The translations under genes were made by a program, and so were the position numbers. From Laterigemmans sp052161645 (GTDB taxonomy: Bacteria; Planctomycetota; Planctomycetia; Pirellulales; Pirellulaceae): DNA of 64,000 nucleotides. The stretch lies in NCBI GenBank assembly GCA_052161645.1, contig CP197414.1, one strand, 5' to 3'. This document shows positions 26,164 through 35,525 of this stretch, piece after piece. Each line of letters opens with the position of its first letter. The first letter of the stretch is position 1. The notes beneath the pieces are model-generated. The model made no database searches. It was not told where the DNA came from and saw nothing but the letters and a program-made list of their open reading frames with translations.

Positions 26164-28899
26164 TTAGGAGGTTCGTTTTTTGGGAACCCCTTTCTTTTGC
26201 GCGGTAGCTTTTTTGGTTGCCGCTTTTTTGGTAGTGGTTTTCTTTTTCGCCGCCTTCTTTTTGGTCGTTTTCTTTTTCGCGGACTTCTTCTTGGCCGAGC
26301 GTTTTTTGGGCGCTTTGGCGGCTCGATCGGCTAACAGTTCGAGGGCCGCTTCGAAGGTTAGCGAATCGGGTTCGGTTCCCTTGGGCAGCGAGGCGTTGGT
26401 TTGGCCGTCGGTGACGTAGGGACCAAAGCGGCCATCGAGCACGCGGACTTCGGTTTCGGTAACGGGAGATGGTTTCTCAAAAGTTTTGAGAGGCTCTTTG
26501 GGGGTGGCGGCCGCTCTGCCACGCGTTTTGGGTTGTTTCAATAATTCGATGGCTTGCTCAAAGGTGACATCGAGCGGCGAGAGATCGGCTGGCAGCGAGC
26601 GGGTTTCTTTGCCGCAAGTGATGTAGGGACCGTATCTGCCGTCCTTGGCCACCACCGGTTCGTTAAGCTCGGGGTGTTGGCCGAGGTCACGAGGCAGCTT
26701 TAGCAGATCGACCGCTTGTTGGAGCGTCAGCGTGCTGACCTCCATGCCCTTGAGCAGCGACTGGTTTTTCTTTTCCTCGTCATCATTCTCGCCCAGCTGG
26801 ACGTAGGGACCGAACCGCCCCGATTTGACATAGATTGGTTTCTGCGTTTCGGGGTGCAGGCCCAGCGGTTCGTCTTCGCGGGAGGCATCGGCCAGCAGAT
26901 CGAGCGATTTTTCCAGCGTCACTTCGTCGGGGCACATGCCATCGGGGAGACTGGCACGGCGTTCGCCTTGTTCCAAGAAGGGTCCGTATTTGCCGACGCG
27001 AACCACCACTTCCTCGCGAGCGTCGCCCGTGGTGGGCGTGCCGACGGTAAAGCGGGCGCTGACGCGGGGATCAATCTCCGCCGCTTTGGCCTCGAGCGTG
27101 GGGCGGAGACCGATCGGTGGCACCGCTTCGTCACCGGTGGTTTCGCCAAAGTAGAAACGTTTCAGATACTGCAGGGCCTTCTCTTCCTGGCGGCTGATCG
27201 AATCGAGAAAGTCCTCCATCTGCGCCGTGAATTCGTAATCGACCAGGGAAGAAAGGTGATCTTCCAGCAGTCGCACGACACTGAAAGCCGTCCAGCTGGG
27301 GACGAGCGCGTTCCCTTTCTTGAAGACGTAATCGCGATTTTGGATCGTGTCGATAATCGAAGCGTAGGTACTGGGACGCCCGATCCCCTTTTCCTCCAAG
27401 GTGCGGGTCAGGCTGGCTTCGCTGTACCGGGCTGGAGGTTGCGTGGTGTGGCTTTTGGTCTCCAGATTTTTGATATCCAACGGATCGTCCTGGGAGACCG
27501 CTGGCAGCAGTTTTTCCTTGTCGGCCAGTTCGGCATCGGGATCGTCCGAACCTTCCACGTAGGCCCTCAGGAAGCCCTCAAATTCGATCGACGTACCGCT
27601 GGCTTGGAAGACTGCGTCGCCACCTTCGATCGTCACCGTCATGCGTTTTTTCCGCGCGTCGGCCATCTGGCTGGCGATCGTCCGTTTCCAAATCAACTCG
27701 AAGAGTCGGAATTGGTCGCGGTCGAGTTCTTGGCGGAGCGCTTCCGGTTTTTTGAAGGGGTGACCGGCGGGACGAATCGCCTCGTGAGCCTCTTGCGCGT
27801 TCTTGACTTTGCTGGCGTAGACCCGCGGGGATTCATGGAGAAACTGGGGGCCGTACTCGCTGCGGACGAGATCCCGAGCGGCATCCACGGCGACTTGCGC
27901 GAGGGTTGTCGAGTCGGTCCGCATGTAGGTGATGTAACCGTTTTCGTATAACTTTTGTGCCGCTTGCATGGTGCGGCGGGCGGTAAACCCCAGTTTGCGG
28001 TTGGCTTCCTGCTGCAGCGTGCTGGTCGTGAAAGGTGCTTTCGGGCGTTCTGTGAAGGGTTTGACTTCGACCTTGGTGACCTTGAAAGCTTCGGTGCGGA
28101 GACGCGCGGCAAGCTCGGTGGCGGCCGCTTCGTCGAGCTGCAGCAGTTTGGGATCTTTCAACTGTCCAGTGTCGGAATCAAAATCTTTGCCGCTGGGGAT
28201 GCGGCGACCGGCCACGGAGACCAGGGTGGCCGCAATCGACTCCGCGGAGGAGGTCAGGAAAAGCCCCTCCAGGTCCCAATAGGTGGCGTTGCGGAAAGCC
28301 ATCCGTTCGCGTTCCCGCTGGACGATCAAGCGGACTGCGACACTCTGGACCCGCCCGGCGCTGAGCCCGCGACCCACTTTTTTCCAAAGTAGTTGCGAAA
28401 CGTCGTAGCCGTAAAGGCGATCGAGGATGCGACGAGTTTCTTGCGCCTGGACCAAGCCGACATCGATTTGGCGGGGCGAAGCCAACGCGGTGTTAATCGC
28501 CTCTTTGGTAATTTCGTGGAAAACTAGGCGATGTACGGGGACTTTAGGTTTTAGCACTTCCTGCAAGTGCCAGCTGATCGCCTCCCCCTCGCGGTCTTCG
28601 TCCGTCGCCAGATAGACGTCTTTGGCCTGCTTGAGCGCGTCTTTTAATTTGGAAACTTGCTTTTTTTTATCTGCCGGAATGATGTACACCGGCTCAAATT
28701 CTTGGTCGACGTTGACCCCCAAATAGGCCCACGGTTCAGATTTATACTTCTCAGGGACCTCTTTGGCCCCAGAAGGTAAATCGCGAATATGTCCAATAGA
28801 AGCTTCCACTTGATAGCCGCTACCAAGGAATTTGCTTATCGTACGGGCTTTGGCGGGCGATTCAACGATCACCAACGACTTCTCTGTCGACTTTGCCAT
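26164..28899 (-). CDS. topA: DNA topoisomerase I
   Basis: This 911-residue type IA topoisomerase relaxes negative supercoils. The Toprim domain has LVIVESPAKARTISKFLG at the N-terminus and the acidic motif LATDEDREGEAISWHL. The strand-cleaving Tyr lies in GYITYMRTDSTTL near residue 325, and KKVGRGLSAGRVQSVAVRL follows the Toprim domain. Instead of Cys4 zinc fingers, the C-terminal part carries four Topo_C repeats of the GRFGPYV type (VGKYGPFLEQGE, SGRFGPYVQLGE, DGRYGPYITCGK, DGRFGPYVTDGQ). The last 45 residues are almost all Lys, Ala and Thr, a basic tail that probably binds DNA. ATG 28899 gives the standard N-terminus. Confidence 0.97.
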   Translation of the reverse strand: MAKSTEKSLVIVESPAKARTISKFLGSGYQVEASIGHIRDLPSGAKEVPEKYKSEPWAYLGVNVDQEFEPVYIIPADKKKQVSKLKDALKQAKDVYLATDEDREGEAISWHLQEVLKPKVPVHRLVFHEITKEAINTALASPRQIDVGLVQAQETRRILDRLYGYDVSQLLWKKVGRGLSAGRVQSVAVRLIVQRERERMAFRNATYWDLEGLFLTSSAESIAATLVSVAGRRIPSGKDFDSDTGQLKDPKLLQLDEAAATELAARLRTEAFKVTKVEVKPFTERPKAPFTTSTLQQEANRKLGFTARRTMQAAQKLYENGYITYMRTDSTTLAQVAVDAARDLVRSEYGPQFLHESPRVYASKVKNAQEAHEAIRPAGHPFKKPEALRQELDRDQFRLFELIWKRTIASQMADARKKRMTVTIEGGDAVFQASGTSIEFEGFLRAYVEGSDDPDAELADKEKLLPAVSQDDPLDIKNLETKSHTTQPPARYSEASLTRTLEEKGIGRPSTYASIIDTIQNRDYVFKKGNALVPSWTAFSVVRLLEDHLSSLVDYEFTAQMEDFLDSISRQEEKALQYLKRFYFGETTGDEAVPPIGLRPTLEAKAAEIDPRVSARFTVGTPTTGDAREEVVVRVGKYGPFLEQGERRASLPDGMCPDEVTLEKSLDLLADASREDEPLGLHPETQKPIYVKSGRFGPYVQLGENDDEEKKNQSLLKGMEVSTLTLQQAVDLLKLPRDLGQHPELNEPVVAKDGRYGPYITCGKETRSLPADLSPLDVTFEQAIELLKQPKTRGRAAATPKEPLKTFEKPSPVTETEVRVLDGRFGPYVTDGQTNASLPKGTEPDSLTFEAALELLADRAAKAPKKRSAKKKSAKKKTTKKKAAKKKTTTKKAATKKATAQKKGVPKKRTS

Positions 28900-28950
28900 C
28901 AGGTGTCAGGGGAGCGAGGGGGAGTATGGGAATATGAGTCTCAGGTCGGG

Positions 28951-28980
28951 TTGACCCTGCGAATTGTACGGGTGTACTTT
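28951..28980 (+). promoter_or_regulatory. Possible sigma70-type promoter
   Basis: TTGACC (28951-28956) and TACTTT (28975-28980) are separated by 18 bases, about 130 bases before the PpiD-like gene. This is a weak match found by eye in the region between divergent topA and the PpiD-like gene. Confidence 0.2.
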
Positions 28981-29111
28981 TATTAGCAGCGTAACAAAGG
29001 ATGGAACGGTACTGCTGCTTGTCAAGGCGCGTCCTTTGCCAGCGTCGCTAAGAGCTAACGAGTTCCACAGAACCCCGCGCCCACGAATCGTCGTAGAAAG
29101 TTTTAACCGAA

Positions 29112-31676
29112 ATGGCTAGCCCCTTTAGTGTTTTTCGCAGCAACCTCAAGCCGCTGATGGTGGTTTTGACCTTGCTGTCGTTGTTCGCCTTCGTTGCTCT
29201 GCCCGCATTGCAAATGTACTTGCAATATCGGGTGCCCGGGCAGGGGGATACCCTCGTTGCAACCTACAATGGGGGCACGTTCGAAACTGACGAGATTGGT
29301 TATTACCAACGTCTGCTCGGCCAAACAAATCGCTTTTTGGCTGCCGTGGCCGCCGAAGTCGAGGAACGTGGCGGGAGTCCGAATGTGCCCAATTATGGGC
29401 CCACTGGCCAGGGGGGGATGAGTTTTGGCATCTCCACGGTGAACGCGCCCAAATCGATCGTACGGCGAAAATTGTTCGCCCAGCGGGCAACCGAACTGGG
29501 GCTGGATATCGATAACACGGCGGTCGACCTGTGGATGCGGAATTTTCACGACAACAAGCTTTCCGCCAATGAATTGGCCGGAATTCGAGCGAAAACCTCG
29601 CAAAATACCCTGGGCCAGTCGCAAATGTACGGTTTGTTGAAAACCGAATTGCTGGCCAACCTATACGAGAATTTGACGCTCAGCGGCTTGGCGACTAGCA
29701 CAAAATTGCTGATCTCGCCCGTCGAAGCCTGGAAGAATTTCCTCAAATTAAATCAACAAGCAACCGTTGATGCTTATCCGATTTTGGTCGAGGAACTGGT
29801 TAGCGAAGTGGGCGAGCCGGCTCAAAGCACCATTTTGGCGCTCTACGAAGAAGGAAAAGAACGCTTTCCCAACCGAAATTCGCCCGAGCCAGGTTTCCGC
29901 CGCCCCTACGCGGCAGTTGTCGAGTCGGTTTCCGGAGAACTCGACGCGTTTGTTGCCAAGGAAATCGAAAAATTTACCGAGGAAGAACTGCGAGCCGAGT
30001 ATCAGAAGCGGATCGACCAAGGCCAGTTCATGATGCCGCCGATGGACTTGGATATTTCGACCCCTGACGAGACCGCCGATCCGGCAGCACCCGCTGGTGA
30101 AGAAACGCCAGCCGGAGAGACGCCAGCCGGAGAGACACCAGCCGGAGAGACGCCAGCCGGAGAGACGCCAGTCGGAGAGACGCCAGCCGGAGAGACACCA
30201 GCCGGAGAGACACCCGCCACGGAGCCGGTGACCGAGGTTCCAGCTGGCGAGGAAGCTCCAGCAGCCGCAGAGCCTGCCGCGGAAACGCCACCCGCGGAGG
30301 AACCACCCGCGGAAGAACCACCCGCGGAAGAACCACCCTTGGCGGCAGCTACTTCGGATCGAAATTACTTCTTGACTGCTTTGCAAGAGCCTAGCGATCC
30401 TCAGGACCCCACCGGCCAGGAACCTTCTGCAACAGATCCTCCTGCGGCAGAACCTTCTGCAACAGATCCTCCTGCGGCAGAACCTTCTGTGACAGAACCT
30501 TCTGCGACAGAACCTCCTGCGACAGAACCTCCTGCGACGGAACCTCCTGCGACGGAACCTCCTGCGACAGAACCTCCTGCGACGGAACCTCCTGCGACGG
30601 AACCTCCTGCGACGGAACCTCCGGTCACTGAAGAACCGGTGACCGAGGTGGCGGCTCCCAACGAGCCGCAACCGTTTGAAGCGGTTCGCGATCAGGTTGC
30701 TCGCAGTTTGGCGTTGCCGTTGGCACGTCAAGCGCGAAAGCAGGCGATGGCGCGGGTTTATGATTCGATGCAGCGATACTCCGATGAATTGGCTTACTAT
30801 CTCGATGCCAGCCAGCTCGACAGCACGTTGGTGGCGCCCGAAAGGCCAAATTTGCAAGCGTTGGCTGCTGAGAATGGTTTGCAGTACAACAAAACACCAC
30901 TGGTCAACATTCTCGAGTTCAGCGAGACGCCCATCGGTAGCGCGGTCAGTCAAGCTGGCGAGCCGTTGCCCCGTTTGTTGTTCAACTCGGATCGGGGACT
31001 TTACTACCCGGTGCGGGCGACCAGCGGTGAGAAAGCGCGTTTGATGGCCTCGCTAATGCGTAGCGGTAACTTTGATCTCCCCGATTTTGACATTCCCGAA
31101 TCGTTCTTGTATGCGGCTTGGAAGATCGAAGATCGCGAGCCTTACACACCCGAGTTGGAAGATGTGCGTGAGGAGGTCATTGCGGCTGCGAAATTGCAAA
31201 ACGCTAGGGAGTTGGCCCAGAAGCGAGCTGAGGAGTTAGCCGAATTGGCGAACTCGCAACCCGACAAACCGCTGTTGGAATTGGTGCCTGAAACTCGTCA
31301 AAACTTGGTTTTCCAAGATGTTGGGCCGTTTACTTGGATGCAATATCCTGCTTCCAATTTTGCCCCGCCGCAAATCACGAATGTTGCTGACTTAGACAAC
31401 GTCGGTGAGGCATTTATGCGGGCGGTATTTTTCTCCCCCGTTGGACAGTTTGACGTCGCTGCGAATAATTCCGAATCGGTCTATTACGTCGTCAAAGCGA
31501 AAACCTTGACGCCCTCGGCCGAAGAACTGCGTCCACGGTTCATGCAGGCCAATCAACGCAACCCGGCGATGGGGCTTTCCAACGAAGAAGTCTTCGAGAT
31601 TCGTCTTGGTTTCCTGGACGAATTTGAGAAGTCAGTCGGCTTGGAATGGAACGAAGATGTGATGGCGCAAATGTAG
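29112..31676 (+). CDS. Membrane-anchored SurA/PpiD-N-like protein with Pro/Glu/Thr-rich repeat linkers
   Basis: The 854-residue protein begins with a PpiD-like inner-membrane anchor (FRSNLKPLMVVLTLLSLFAF) followed by a SurA_N-type helical region (about 40-310). Such proteins are periplasmic chaperones for exported proteins. A parvulin PPIase domain is not clear. The centre (about 330-520) is low-complexity: about eight ETPAG units, a block of PPAEE, then about eight TEPPA units, encoded by 15-bp tandem repeats. The C-terminal part (520-854) is again folded-looking, with coiled-coil-like stretches. ATG 29112 directly precedes the anchor. The gene is convergent with the ketoacyl-synthase gene, 11 bases away. 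Chaperone function is an inference from layout. Confidence 0.68.
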   Translation: MASPFSVFRSNLKPLMVVLTLLSLFAFVALPALQMYLQYRVPGQGDTLVATYNGGTFETDEIGYYQRLLGQTNRFLAAVAAEVEERGGSPNVPNYGPTGQGGMSFGISTVNAPKSIVRRKLFAQRATELGLDIDNTAVDLWMRNFHDNKLSANELAGIRAKTSQNTLGQSQMYGLLKTELLANLYENLTLSGLATSTKLLISPVEAWKNFLKLNQQATVDAYPILVEELVSEVGEPAQSTILALYEEGKERFPNRNSPEPGFRRPYAAVVESVSGELDAFVAKEIEKFTEEELRAEYQKRIDQGQFMMPPMDLDISTPDETADPAAPAGEETPAGETPAGETPAGETPAGETPVGETPAGETPAGETPATEPVTEVPAGEEAPAAAEPAAETPPAEEPPAEEPPAEEPPLAAATSDRNYFLTALQEPSDPQDPTGQEPSATDPPAAEPSATDPPAAEPSVTEPSATEPPATEPPATEPPATEPPATEPPATEPPATEPPATEPPVTEEPVTEVAAPNEPQPFEAVRDQVARSLALPLARQARKQAMARVYDSMQRYSDELAYYLDASQLDSTLVAPERPNLQALAAENGLQYNKTPLVNILEFSETPIGSAVSQAGEPLPRLLFNSDRGLYYPVRATSGEKARLMASLMRSGNFDLPDFDIPESFLYAAWKIEDREPYTPELEDVREEVIAAAKLQNARELAQKRAEELAELANSQPDKPLLELVPETRQNLVFQDVGPFTWMQYPASNFAPPQITNVADLDNVGEAFMRAVFFSPVGQFDVAANNSESVYYVVKAKTLTPSAEELRPRFMQANQRNPAMGLSNEEVFEIRLGFLDEFEKSVGLEWNEDVMAQM
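30100..30219. repeat. 15-bp coding tandem repeat (ETPAG units)
   Basis: About eight copies of a 15-bp unit (GCCGGAGAGACGCCA and single-base variants) encode ETPAG in the PpiD-like gene. Copy number may vary between strains by slippage without breaking the frame. Confidence 0.9.
30419..30633. repeat. 15-bp coding tandem repeat (TEPPA/TDPPA/TEPSA units)
   Basis: About fourteen 15-bp units encode variants of TEPPA. The first units are degenerate and form a 30-bp higher-order repeat (SATDPPAAEP), and the last eight are nearly identical (GAACCTCCTGCGACG). The array follows the ETPAG array in the same gene. Confidence 0.88.
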
Positions 31677-31687
31677 CCAGCCACTGT

Positions 31688-33019
31688 TTACCGCCGCAGC
31701 ACGACCGCTGCGGCGTGGCCCTGTAGGGTAAAGCCGGTGACCAGCACCGCCGGTTTTTTGAGCTCTTCGCTCGCCGAGAGCAGGCGAATCTGGCAAGCCG
31801 GATCAAGTGCCTCGGCGTTGACCGTGGGGGGAACCAAGTTGCTCTCAGAAATCAGCGCGGCAGTCACCAGTGCTAGCGAACCGGCTGCGGCGCCGGTGTG
31901 TCCGAGGGCGGCAATGGGGGCCACCACGGGCGTTTGGGCCGAAAAAAGTTTAGTCAGTACCGTTGCTTCCGCGGCGTCGATTTCCGGGTGCCCCATGGCG
32001 TGCGATACTACCGCGCCAATTTCTGAAGCAGGCAGATTTGCGGCCGCCAAAGCAGCTTCGATCGCCAGCTGAGTGGCTTGGCCAATGCGGCGGGGATCGC
32101 CGGCGGTGGAAACGAACCGGATCGCCGAGCCGACCACTTGCGTCAGCGGCGTGGCACCCCGGGCGGCTGCTTGATTCCCTTTCTCTAGCACCAGCACGGC
32201 GGCCCCTTCGCCTCCAATCACGCCGTCGCGGTCGCAGGCGAATGGTCGCGAGGAACTGGCGATTGGCTGGCGAACGCTGCCGGCGGAGAGCCCGGCGTGA
32301 AAAATAAAACGGGTCGAGCTGATCCGCGTACCCGCCGCGCCGGTCAGCAGGCAATCGGCCATTCCGCGGTCGAGCACCGAGCTGCCTTCGACAAGTGCTG
32401 CCAACCCCGAGGTGTCGCCCAGCACCACCGTGTTGTTGGGCCCCAAAGCGCCCAGGGCGATCCCCACGTGGCAGGTCGCCATGTTGGGCAAATACTTAAG
32501 CATCCACAGCGGGTACATTTTTCGCATCGCCGCGGAGCCAAAATTGGCCACCTGTGGCGAATCGTCGCGAATGCCAAATTCGAGCATCGTGTCGACTAAT
32601 TCCTCCGCATCGCCCGACATCATTTCGGAGCCGAAGACGGTAGCCAGCCGCTCGCTGGGCAGTTGTTCGGGCACCAGTTTAGCGTCGCTTTGGGCTAAGC
32701 TGGCCGCCGCGAAGGCGGTTTGGATTTCCCGGCACATGACTTTGAGTGCTTTGCGGGGCCGCACGTGCGCTTTGGGATCAAACCCGCGAAGCGTGCCCCC
32801 GACCGCCAGTTCTCCAACGTCCCCCATGCGGCCGTCGAGACGTCGAATCCCCGAGATGCCCTGCTGCATGGCTGTCCAGAAATCAGCGCGTCCCACCCCG
32901 ATCGGACTGACCACGCCGACACCCGTGATGACGACGGCGTTTGATGGATCAACGGACACGATGGAAGACAGCTTTCCGAAAAAATGGGAATCGATCAGTA
33001 CCGGACGCTTATCATCCAT
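31688..33019 (-). CDS. Beta-ketoacyl-ACP synthase-like protein
   Basis: The 443-residue thiolase-fold protein resembles KAS I/II, which condense malonyl-ACP with an acyl chain. The N-terminal block VVITGVGVVSPIGVG, the active-site Cys183 in MATCHVGIALG, His340/His344 (VVSHAMGHPEIDAAEA) and His373 (ALGHTGAAAGSLAL) are visible. The blocks are atypical: TACSSG is replaced by TCHVG, and HGTGT by HAMGH. This points to a specialised condensing enzyme rather than FabF. The start ATG 33019 leaves about 25 residues before the fold. It is the last gene of a minus-strand run with a desaturase and a GNAT protein, suggesting modification of a lipid or secondary metabolite. Confidence 0.8.
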   Translation of the reverse strand: MDDKRPVLIDSHFFGKLSSIVSVDPSNAVVITGVGVVSPIGVGRADFWTAMQQGISGIRRLDGRMGDVGELAVGGTLRGFDPKAHVRPRKALKVMCREIQTAFAAASLAQSDAKLVPEQLPSERLATVFGSEMMSGDAEELVDTMLEFGIRDDSPQVANFGSAAMRKMYPLWMLKYLPNMATCHVGIALGALGPNNTVVLGDTSGLAALVEGSSVLDRGMADCLLTGAAGTRISSTRFIFHAGLSAGSVRQPIASSSRPFACDRDGVIGGEGAAVLVLEKGNQAAARGATPLTQVVGSAIRFVSTAGDPRRIGQATQLAIEAALAAANLPASEIGAVVSHAMGHPEIDAAEATVLTKLFSAQTPVVAPIAALGHTGAAAGSLALVTAALISESNLVPPTVNAEALDPACQIRLLSASEELKKPAVLVTGFTLQGHAAAVVLRR

Positions 33020-33055
33020 ACCAACGTGTCGTTTCGCAACCGCCGGAGGTGCTTT

Positions 33056-34186
33056 TCAGCTGGCGATCGAGGTCTTGCCAGGTTGTCGCAAGAATGGCGA
33101 TGGTGCGGCGGAGGCGTTCTTCTCGGACTCGCGTGCTCGCTGGAGCAGTTCGCCGATGGCCCCCAGCAGCGAGCTGCGGACAGTATCCCGATAGGGTGAA
33201 TCGGCGGGGAGACCCGCCATCAGGCGACGGTGAGCTTCCGGCAGGTGGTGATAGGGAATGCTGGGAAAGAGATGATGCAAGGCATGGTACCGCGTGCCAA
33301 CTGGCCCCCACAATTCGCTGATCCAAGGCCGTTCGGGATAGTTCACCGAATCGAGCAGTTGCTGGTCGAAACTCATCTCCTCACCCGTTCCGGTCCAGCG
33401 GTGGGCGCCGAGCGTGCGCAGGCCGTTGATGGTCGTGATCGTGACTCCCATGGCATACGCCAGCACCCAGAACCAATCAAACCAGATGCCTTTCATGATG
33501 GGAGCGCGGGCAACGAGCCAGACGCACCACAGAAAGCAGAGGAACTCTTGCGCGAAAATAATGCGACGAATCCGCGGGGAGGGATCAGAACGCAAGTAAA
33601 ACGGATCGACGACCAGCGTGGAAGCGTGTCGATGCGCCCAGGTGCGAAGGCCCGGCACGACCCAGCACAAGGGAGCGATGATGGCGAACCGAATGTAGCC
33701 CAGAATTGGAATGAATAAATTTTGTGCGATGAATCCCCAAATCCACCAGGGGGACGAGTGGCTCAAGGAGAGATACTCTCCATCGTGCTCGGTGCCGTAG
33801 TGGCGTCGTCGATGGTGATCCACATGGGGATAGTACATGAACGACGGGACAAGGAAAAAGATGCCGCAGAGTGCATTCCAGGCAAAGCGAAATCCGCGGA
33901 AGCCTTGTTTCGGCAGGTGCACCAACTCATGGATGAACATCACCGATCGCATGTACAAGATTGCCGCCGCGATGAAGGCGACCACTTGTAAACTTACCAT
34001 CGCGGCTAACGAGTTGGGGAAAATCCGCGGGGCGAAGTAAACCAAATGAAAGCAGATGTGCCCAGTGATAATAGTGAGCAAAAAATCAGTCCAATAGATG
34101 GCCCGGCTGGGGCTGTGGAGATCTTGGACTAGCTTGCGGGCTTCGACAAAGGAAAACTTGTGAGATTTGGCATTAATGGGGGGCAC
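33056..34186 (-). CDS. Membrane fatty acid desaturase
   Basis: This 376-residue integral membrane protein has the three His boxes of the di-iron fatty acid desaturase/hydroxylase superfamily: HELVH (86-90), HVDHH with RRRH (121-128) and HALHH (301-305). About four hydrophobic segments flank the boxes. It should introduce a double bond or hydroxyl group into an acyl chain at the membrane. The start is GTG 34186, with no better ATG upstream of the first helix. It is 36 bases upstream of the ketoacyl-synthase gene on the same strand, so the two are probably co-expressed. Confidence 0.87.
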   Translation of the reverse strand: MPPINAKSHKFSFVEARKLVQDLHSPSRAIYWTDFLLTIITGHICFHLVYFAPRIFPNSLAAMVSLQVVAFIAAAILYMRSVMFIHELVHLPKQGFRGFRFAWNALCGIFFLVPSFMYYPHVDHHRRRHYGTEHDGEYLSLSHSSPWWIWGFIAQNLFIPILGYIRFAIIAPLCWVVPGLRTWAHRHASTLVVDPFYLRSDPSPRIRRIIFAQEFLCFLWCVWLVARAPIMKGIWFDWFWVLAYAMGVTITTINGLRTLGAHRWTGTGEEMSFDQQLLDSVNYPERPWISELWGPVGTRYHALHHLFPSIPYHHLPEAHRRLMAGLPADSPYRDTVRSSLLGAIGELLQRARESEKNASAAPSPFLRQPGKTSIAS

Positions 34187-34353
34187 GGCTCTACCCTGCT
34201 TGTTAGTTCGGAGAGGGAGTCAATCGCGCTGGTTGCCGACACCCTTCAATTAGTTATCGGCAGCAGAATCATGTTCCGACATCGGAAAAAAACGAGCTTG
34301 CAGAAATGGAAATCATTGCCAAGGTTGCATTTGCTAAACCTGCAGGGCCAAAC

Positions 34354-35490
34354 CTAAAGGTCGGCAAGGCTGCGATCGAACAAGCGGTGTGTTTTCACCC
34401 TTCGCGCACCGCCCCGTTCGATCGTTCCCCGCGATAACGAATTACTTTCCAAAACCCAACTCAGCTCTCCTTCGGTAATGCCGTAATTGAGAGCTTCATA
34501 AAAGACGCGTTCCAAAGTTACTAAACCGAGTCCCCATTTCTGATATTGAGGCAAAACATTAGTGCTGATCAACCGCACCCGTTTTAGTGTTTTTCTCTTT
34601 CTCAGCAGAGTTAACCAGCCGAACGGAAACAATCGTCCGTTTATTTTTTTAATCAGAGGATTATAGTCGAGCAAGCCGAAACCAGCCCCGGCAGGCTTCC
34701 CGTCGACAATCGCGATGCTGGTTAGCTCGGGGATTAGCAACAGGCGGAGGGCTGTGCTCTGATGCTTGATTTCCGTTGGCGACATGGGGACATAACCCCA
34801 GGTGCCCTCCAGCGAGCGGTTGTAAATATCTAAAAAAACCGCCACATCTTTGTTAAAGTTTTTAAAGTCAATTGGTCGGGTGGTGACGTCGAATCTTCGT
34901 TTCACTTCGGATAGGATAAACGCTAGCTTGGGGTCGAGCGTGTCGAGGTAAGAAGTATCGCAGTGGTAGCAGAACATGTCTTGTGTTTTAGCAAACCCGA
35001 AGTCGGTCCAGAGTCGTTGATAGTATTCCGGGTTGTGGGTGATCATGAACGTGGGCGAGCTGTCGAAACCATCGATCAGCATACCGCACTCATAGTTGAG
35101 ACTTGGATTGACTGGGCCTCTGACATCCGTCATGCCCCGCTCGCGTAGCCAGCGACCAGCTGCGGCTAGCAAAGCCGCTGCCGCCTCGCTGTCATCCTCA
35201 CACTCGAAGAAGCCGAAGAAACCTCGTTGTTCCTCATACCGGCGGTTATGACCATGGTTGACGATAGCCACCACTCGCCCCACCACGCGATCGCCGCGAG
35301 CCACCAGCAGCGGATACGATTCGGCGTTGTCATAAAACGGATGCTTGCGAAAACCAACCAACTCGTCTTGATTTCGCCAAATCGGCGGCATCCAAAATGG
35401 GTCATCGCGGTAGATTTTTTTCTGAATTTCGTTAAAGGCGCGGCGGTCGCTGCGTGACTCGGCCTGCCAAACTTTGATTGCATCGTTCAT
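34354..35490 (-). CDS. GNAT-fold acyltransferase-like protein
   Basis: The 378-residue protein shows the features of large GNAT-related proteins (the YghO-like group): PFWMPPIWRNQDELVGF near the N-terminus, ARGDRVVGRVVAIVNHGHNR, RGPVNPSLNYECGMLIDGFD, and the C-terminal region VRLISTNVLPQYQKWGLG, which resembles the acetyl-CoA-binding loop. An acyl donor and an amine acceptor are likely, but neither is known. ATG 35490 is clear. The gene starts the minus-strand run and is divergent from the epimerase gene, 35 bases apart, so both promoters must overlap in that gap. Confidence 0.75.
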   Translation of the reverse strand: MNDAIKVWQAESRSDRRAFNEIQKKIYRDDPFWMPPIWRNQDELVGFRKHPFYDNAESYPLLVARGDRVVGRVVAIVNHGHNRRYEEQRGFFGFFECEDDSEAAAALLAAAGRWLRERGMTDVRGPVNPSLNYECGMLIDGFDSSPTFMITHNPEYYQRLWTDFGFAKTQDMFCYHCDTSYLDTLDPKLAFILSEVKRRFDVTTRPIDFKNFNKDVAVFLDIYNRSLEGTWGYVPMSPTEIKHQSTALRLLLIPELTSIAIVDGKPAGAGFGLLDYNPLIKKINGRLFPFGWLTLLRKRKTLKRVRLISTNVLPQYQKWGLGLVTLERVFYEALNYGITEGELSWVLESNSLSRGTIERGGARRVKTHRLFDRSLADL

Positions 35491-35525
35491 CTTGACCTTT
35501 TTCGCTTCGCTTTGATGTCACTGAT

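Noticed and set aside
26716..27951. A 411-codon open frame opposite topA
   Set aside because: It is a shadow of the topA gene, with no recognisable domain and no start signal; topA is unambiguous.
29748..30953. A 401-codon open frame on the minus strand, rich in Arg and Cys
   Set aside because: It is antisense to the repeat arrays of the PpiD-like gene; the lack of stops follows from the 15-bp repeats, and its peptide is pure repeat without any family block.
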